Source: Sabellastarte sp. h YS-2021
Taxonomy: Eukaryota > Annelida > Polychaeta > Sabellida > Sabellidae
Assembly (NCBI GenBank): GCA_964017235.1
Contig: OZ024931.1
Location: forward strand, 139,316,033-139,380,032
Reading direction: 5' to 3'
Length of the DNA: 64,000 bases
Position numbers and translations under genes: made by a program. This document shows positions 58,170 to 64,000 of this stretch, one piece after another (position 1 is the first letter of the stretch; each line of letters opens with the position of its first letter). The notes under the pieces are model-generated. The model saw only the letters and a list, made by a program, of their open reading frames with translations. It was not told the origin of the DNA and did not search any database.

Positions 58170-58315
58170 CAACAAAGAGGACCTCAGTGCCTTAGTGGCT
58201 AAGCAGGTTTGACATCTCATGATGTGACATCTCCGTCTTACTTTGACTCACACAAGTGAATACTGAATACTGTCCCTGGCTGTTGAACAGGACATAAACC
58301 CCCAAATTTCACATT
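58170..58315 (+). mobile_element. decayed tRNA-headed SINE
   Basis: The head GGACCTCAGTGCCTTAGTGG resembles the tRNA-like start of the SINE at 59515. The body ends GTCCCTGGCTGTTGAACAGG and ACATAAACCCCCA, close to the SINE 3' body. Old copy. Confidence 0.5.
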
Positions 58316-59289
58316 TGAAAAGCAAGAGTATGTGTGTGAAAGCTTATAACTGTGTACATTTTAGTTCACAAACTGGAAGTCTTATGTTTTGTTTATGTTT
58401 AAATATTAATTCCTCCAAAAACTTTCCACCACTCTGACATTATCAGCAGGGACCATAAACTGGTATTTTCGTGTCATGTCTAAATCAAAATAACAATATC
58501 TATTTACAATAGAGCATATGGTAACCAGGTTTTACAGTTAGTTCAGAAAACCAGTTTAATAGCTGCATTGTCTTACTAGATATGTTACTTTGTAGCCTAT
58601 GCCAACCATGTGATACTCCTTCTTTTATTGTAGATAAGGATGCAGCCTCTACTCACACCATTGAGAGATTTAAGGTTAACAGCGGGCATGCACATTATAC
58701 CAAAACAGGTAAAACATTTATGCATAACATTCGTTTTCAATGCGCCCTTTTAACCAACTTTGCCAATATTAAAAGACATACTAAACTTACTAATGTCCTG
58801 GTACTTAGCATTATGTATTTGGAGAAACCTATTCGATCATGGCCCCTTTCACAAGGCTGGCCATTTTGACATGACCAAATAGTTTTTCCAACAATTTCAA
58901 AACTAACATCACATCTATAATTAGGCTTTGATCTCTTTGACTTGAAATGATTTCAACTGATATTTATCTCTTTTCAAATGAGTTAGAAATCATTGAAAAA
59001 AATCGTCTTTATTAAGATTTTACCTTCAATAAGATACTTTTATTTGACAGGATTTCCTTAGATGGCAATTGATGAAGTGAGTAATTGCAATTAATCTGTG
59101 ATCTTCAATTAGGTCCTGCCATTGTGTTAATTGTATGCACTTATGTAGTTTGTCAGTTAAGCCAACTGCTAAAGTTTCTCTGTGTACTAACAAATGTAGT
59201 TTTAAAAGAGCAACAATATCATTAACACAGAAGCAATGCACTTTAACTTCAAACACGAAAACCAGAGAACATATTTAGAACTGGTGTGC
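58316..59289. other. non-coding stretch
   Basis: An open frame at 58582-58869 lies here; its composition is unremarkable and I recognise no domain. Nothing else is seen. Confidence 0.4.
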
Positions 59290-60190
59290 CTTTTCAATAC
59301 CTACTGTGACATATTAGTACCAGCTGCCATTGCAAATAGAATAATACCTGTATTAGACACACACCACACAGAATGAACTTGGCAAGGTAGATACGTAGGA
59401 ACACAGTTGATGTACAATATTATGCATTATACAGAGAATCATAGCATACTAATCATGCCAATGCATTCTAAAAAGCCTATGATTCAATATCTTGCAAATT
59501 TATATATAACATACTATCAGGCTTTAGGGGCCACGGTGGCAGAGTGGTAACACTCTCGCCTCCCACCTCTGAGGCCTGGGTTCAATCCCCAGCACGGCCT
59601 CAAGTTGGAAAGCTGGTAGTTGCTTGCCGTTGGTTGGCAGTTTACAGTATAGAACCCTAACGAACTGTATGTACATGTACTAGTTTCCTCTGCCCTTCCA
59701 ACTACCCGTCGTGATATGACCTTACAGTGTTGAAAGTGACGTAAAACCCCAAATAAATAAATACAAACAATTTCATATCCGTGATAAATTTGTGGTATTC
59801 TGACATAAAAACTGTGATCATACACAAAAGGTTTTCTCATTATGAGCAATGATAAAAATATGCGGAAGTTGTTTTACTTAAATTCAATTTGTAAATGATA
59901 CCACTTTATTTCTTGATGGTACTCAACATTGTTTGGAATCAGCCTTGATACATTGGAGGTATTTGGTTCTATCTCTGGTCTATAAATTAATACAGATAAA
60001 ACTAAAATTACTTAGATAGATGAAAAGAAATATTCAACTGACAACTTTATTACCCGTATGTTGCAGTGTGATAAAACAGAAATAAACCTCTTAGGATTAA
60101 CGTTTTTAGTCGATTTATTCAAAATCAAACTGATTATATTTCAGTCCCTAATAACTAAAGATATAGCCCAGTTTTAAAATATTCTATGTT
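59290..60190 (+). mobile_element. LINE E remnant, split by a SINE
   Basis: Before the SINE, pieces read AAIANRIIPVLDT, YNIMHYTENHSI and KPMIQY (early RT motifs, near 59330-59490). After it they read DTTLFLDGTQHCLESAL (catalytic ADDTT box, degraded), INTDKTKI (D) and LLGLTF (near 59895-60110). The RT A and B regions are mostly lost around the SINE. Multiple stops. Related in style to LINE D. Confidence 0.7.
59515..59762 (+). mobile_element. tRNA-derived SINE inside LINE E
   Basis: Head GGCCACGGTGGCAGAGTGG (A-box region) and GGTTCAATCCCC (B box) with tRNA-like spacing, a body containing TATGACCTTACAGTGTTGAA, and a tail GACGTAAAACCCC then AAATAAATAAATA. Same family as the minus-strand copy at 9862-10083. 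The target duplication is not clear. Confidence 0.85.
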
Positions 60191-60264
60191 TGTCATTAAA
60201 CAAATGGATTGTAATACAAAGAAATTTCAGTATTAGTATTAGATAGGGAACAGTATTAGTGCAA

Positions 60265-60425
60265 CAGAAAAAAAATTATTTTGAATTGTCGACTTATTAT
60301 CTCAACATATTGAGTTAATATCCCAATATGTTGACTTAATATCTCAATATGTTGACTTAGTATTTCAACATATAGACTTAGTATCTCACCATATTTATAC
60401 TAAGTCAACAAGTTGAGATTTGAGA
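60265..60425. repeat. tandem near-palindromic 21-bp repeats
   Basis: About six degenerate copies of a unit like ATCTCAATATGTTGACTTA stand in tandem, and the last part (AAGTCAACAAGTTGAGAT) is inverted relative to the first. This looks like the core of a non-autonomous element; the ends were not found. Confidence 0.6.
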
Positions 60426-60999
60426 TAGGGCACTAGATGCTGGAAGTTATTAGCACCAGTTGCTTGGTATCTGATTTACTTATTCTATATTTTATATTTC
60501 AATACCCATGTGGGCCAGTTAAAATTTTACAAATTTTATCCTGTTTAACATGTGTATATATATAGCTAACATGTAAAAAATAAATTTCCCAAACCTTCGT
60601 TTCACGGTGTTATAATAATGATAAAACAAGATGGCTACGCATTGACTTTTGACCTCTTTCTGACCTCAACTTAACCTATTCAGGCAATGAGAGTAACACC
60701 CTGCCTTTTCTGATCTGCTGGAATCATATATTCGCCTGGGGTTTTTGTTGTTCTCACTGCATTACCTAATTCATATCAACCAATATTTATATCATTAACA
60801 TATGAATTTTTAAACTGGGTTAGCTATTGAAGAATTTTATTTACTTAGCATATGCAAGTAGTAATTTTTGTGATATTTGTGATATATATTCAAGACAGAC
60901 ACATAGTACACAAGTATCATGCACACACATACACCAATAAATATAACTGAGGCATTTCACACATACACAAGAAACATAAACAAACAGCAAAATTTTCTT
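60426..60999. other. non-coding stretch
   Basis: AT-rich, no feature recognised; its right part may be the 3' untranslated end of the LINE that follows on the minus strand. Confidence 0.4.
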
Positions 61000-63240
61000 A
61001 ATTCAAAATTTAATTTTGCAAATAATCAAGCAGGTCTCTATATGACTTGTTAAAGTTTCCATTTTATTTTCAGTATTATGTATCATGCATAGGACATTTA
61101 ATTTGGATTTTATTACAGTTAGATATTCATTGAAGATTGCCATTTTTAAACTCTTTTTTGGTTTAGGAACCATTTATCACACAATACCAAGAAATTAGTA
61201 CATTTAATTTGGAAATCATTATGTGTGCTTAAGCCTAACAAGATCTGACACACTGTGAAATGTATATTTAAATGGAAAACTTCATAAATTACATGTGATA
61301 GTTTTCTCCAAAACTCCATGCTTATGCGACAATAATAAAAGTGGTGTTCTATTGTGTCGACTGATGTGCAGTACCTGCACTTGGGTCTGTCTATTATTTT
61401 CCATTTATAAAGGTTATCATCACAATTAATTTTTCTATTTATAACCTTAAATGGAAAGCTTTGTAAATAGGATTCGTGTGCTATCTTATAGCACAATGCA
61501 AAAGTGGTATGCCATGCATGGGTTTCTAAGAAAGGGTAAATATTTATCCAAGTATTTAGTGAAGTGGGTGGTTTTGATATTCTGCTGACCAATTCTTGGT
61601 ATATTTCTCTGGTTTTTATTTTACTTAATAATTGTTTTTTAAATCTTATTTTATGTATGGCTCATCAGATAATCTGTCTGTATCAGTAAAAGGTAGGTTT
61701 CTTGTTAGATGAACAATTATTTGTGAAATGACACTTTTAAGTCTCATATTTTAGAGAAAGTTCAGTTTCCAATTAAAGTTTTCATTTATTGTATTTATGT
61801 TTAACATTAATCCTGTTGTCAGATCTATCAAATCCATAATTTTTACAGAAAGATTTTTGTTGCTGTTTGACAAACCAAACATTTGGGGTAATAAAACTAT
61901 ATTTCCTGGGGTAATTGCATATGAGTGGAAAATGTACTCATTTAATATTTCAGCATCTCCAACAGGCTTCATATTTTAAAAAAGCCAACATTTTAATAGT
62001 TGTTTATGAAAGTCAGTTTTGCACTGAGAGATCCAAATCTCTGGTATCTTATGTGAAAGTGGGTAGAGTTTAAGTTAAGCATATAGTGTTAATACTTTCC
62101 ATTTACAATCTCTTTCATTAGTTAGTCTTTTTATCCATGATATTTTACTTGCACTGTTTACCGAATACACATCTGACATACCTAATCGTCCTTCATTTAT
62201 ATTCTTAATCATAGTTTCTCTCTTAACCTTGGGAGTTTTACCATCCCAGAGAAAAGAGAATATTAGTCTATCTAGTTTTTGTAGAATAAATTCTGGTACA
62301 AGTAGGACTGAAAATAAGAAAGTCATTTGAGATATTATTAAAGATTTTAGAATTGTAAGTTTGTCTTTTAATGATAAAACTCTCATTGACCAAACATTCA
62401 ATAAAATCTCTATCTTTTTAATGTTTTCATCAAAGTTTTAACTAATTTTATCACTCTTTTTATTGGTGAACGAGATACCTAAAGTTTTAAAAGCTCCAAT
62501 GTTGTATCATAATATTTTCAGTTCTTGTGGGAGTATTATATTTTTATGAATATTTTTACCAAGTGGGATTATTTCACTTTTATCTAGATTCAATATGAGA
62601 CCCGATACTGATGCAAAAGTTTGAAATAATGAAATGCTAATGACAGCTGACTCTAAATCAGCCAAAAATAAGGTGGTGTCATCTGCTAATTGTATTATTT
62701 GAAAGCTTCTATTATTACATGTTATACCTCTAATTTTATCATTTCCCCTTACATTTATAGTTAAAATTTCAGCGACTAAAGTAAATAGTAGGGCCGATAT
62801 AGGGCAACCTTGTCTGATTGATCTCAAAAATGTCAAATTTATCTGAATAATAGCCATTGTTGCCCACACATGATTTTATATTAGTGTACAAAATTCTAAT
62901 CCATGAGATAAAGTTACATCCAAAATTAAAACTTTTCAAACATTTGAAAAGACATGGCCATTCTATGCTATCAAAAGCTTTCTCGAACTCAATCAGGGTC
63001 ATGAAATCAGATATATGTTCATTTTTGCAAGAAACATTAAATCATCAATGTTTCATATTGACTCTCCAATGAACCTTCCCTTGATGTATCCTACTTGATC
63101 TTAGTTTGCATAATGAATATTCACTTGCACTATTAATTGAGGATATTTTAATGCCAACATCCTCCAATAAAAGATATAGCCACCCTTTACCTTTCCATTA
63201 CCTTTCTAACATTAAACATGTTTGTCATTTTAAATCCTCC
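61000..63240 (-). mobile_element. LINE B (RT to C-terminal zinc finger)
   Basis: Minus strand, in order: QVGYIKGRFIGESI (near 63100), MTLIEFEKAFDSIEW (box A, near 62960), RQGCPISALLFTLVAEIL (B), IIQLADDTTLFLADLES (catalytic LADD, near 62660), SGLILNLDKSEIIPLG (D), LIFSFLWDGKTPKVKR (thumb/connection, near 62230) and a final knuckle, CRYCTSVDTIEHHFYYC (near 61360). The order and knuckle match LINE A and fit an L1/Tx1-like ORF2. Frameshifts lie near 62870 and 62450 and several stops follow. The endonuclease half is absent, so the copy is 5'-truncated. Confidence 0.85.
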
Positions 63241-63853
63241 CAAGTAGTAGGTTCCACATATTTGGACTCTATGTAATTTGACTTGTCATCCCAAAGTAAA
63301 ATTAGATAGCAATTCATTTATGCCATTTTTATTGCAGTATCTTCTGGATTTTTGGTATATGTACAAGTATTTATGCTTTGCTTCACTGAGACTGTGTGAA
63401 TACCTTTACATTTAAATGAATTGATGGACCAATATCAAAGATAATCAGTTTGTTTTAAAACACTTACAGAAATTGGCTGATATACCTTCAAGTTAATTTG
63501 CAGATAGACACCAAGACACCCATTTCTGATTTGGAGGTGTGCATTAATTGACGTAACATTGTTGTATATTTAATATGAATTGTTGTCTTTACATTTATAC
63601 AGTTCTGCTATCAATTGTTTTTGATATGCCTGCTTGTCAATATTCTAGATGCTTTGCAATCCAGAAAAACATTTGTCTGATTCTACAACTGCATAACTTA
63701 TTTTTATGGTTCAGCTAAATGCTTAGATTATTGTACCTAGACAAAATGATATAGCAAAACCCTCATACTTACACCTGTGTGTTACTTCATCTGGTCATGG
63801 TACACGTGGTTGAATTTTAAATACATTCTTTTACAGTCATTATATATTTTCAG
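63241..63853. other. non-coding stretch, nothing recognised
   Basis: AT-rich; may include the decayed start of LINE B, but no motif is visible. Confidence 0.4.
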
Positions 63854-63902
63854 ATATCCATGGCAGTTATAAAGAATCAGAGATACTGAAGAAATTAATC
63901 AG
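63854..63902 (+). other. possible 49-nt host exon (weak)
   Basis: ATATATTTTCAG before it is a good acceptor and GTACTAAT after it a fair donor. The enclosed bases are open in one frame, reading IHGSYKESEILKKLI with two bases spare at each end. No neighbouring exon supports it within the window. Confidence 0.2.
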
Positions 63903-64000
63903 GTACTAATCATGAAAGGTTATGTATTTATGTGTCAGCTTATGAATTTACTTTAAAAGCTAAACGACCCCATTAGAGAAAAAGGTCGCTTCAACTTAAA

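Noticed and set aside
58582-58869. A 95-residue open frame as a possible gene
   Set aside because: No recognised domain, ordinary composition, and neighbouring sequence is repeat relics.
59520-59600. A genuine tRNA gene
   Set aside because: A and B boxes are present but the cloverleaf is not complete, and a SINE body and AAATA tail follow.

Overview
The window looks like AT-rich DNA from a metazoan, most likely a marine invertebrate and plausibly a mollusc. That guess rests on the repeat mix: DIRS-type tyrosine-recombinase retrotransposons, an envelope-bearing Ty3/Gypsy element, L1/Tx1-like and L2-like LINEs, tRNA-headed SINEs, a 5S-derived sequence and PIF/Harbinger remains. I could not support any complete host gene. 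Nearly everything recognisable is mobile DNA, much of it nested or decayed.

Layout. 1-6535: two related DIRS-type elements on the minus strand. The left one (B) appears to start inside the RNase H part of the right one (A), and B runs off the left edge. 6536-12560: mostly non-coding, with clusters of an AAACGTTT/AAACATTT motif and one tRNA-derived SINE with a perfect 15-bp target duplication (9862-10083). 12790-14610: a third DIRS-type fossil keeping the RT end, RNase H and tyrosine recombinase. 15470-36172: a LINE cut in two by a 16.8-kb Ty3/Gypsy-class endogenous retrovirus-like element (16542-33333). That element has two 566-bp LTRs differing at about 9 positions by my count, a 5-bp target duplication (CTCTC), gag, protease, RT/RNase H, integrase, an envelope-like region and an extra 3' region encoding a RING-H2-like finger. 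The low LTR divergence makes it the youngest large insertion here.

36215-36800: a small DIRS-type remnant. 37264-38918: a puzzling unit with 310-bp terminal direct repeats and a 31-bp flanking duplication. 40985-42330: a LINE remnant. 42570-42650: a 5S-like sequence. 45121-45512: a MITE-like element. 45520-48300: a PIF/Harbinger fossil with a DDE transposase facing a MADF-type accessory gene. 48390-49830: two diverged copies of an unclassified repeat. 50340-50890: a LINE remnant. 50990-52960: another DIRS-type fossil. 55110-56395: an L2-like LINE. 57570-60190: SINE relics and a LINE split by a SINE. 61000-63240: a minus-strand LINE of the same broad type as the one split by the retrovirus-like element.

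The most notable object is the very long envelope-bearing element with a RING-H2-like accessory region. Next are the nested DIRS pair with a conserved second ORF of unknown function, and the 37.3-38.9 kb terminal-repeat unit. All family calls come from reading motifs by eye; no database search was possible.
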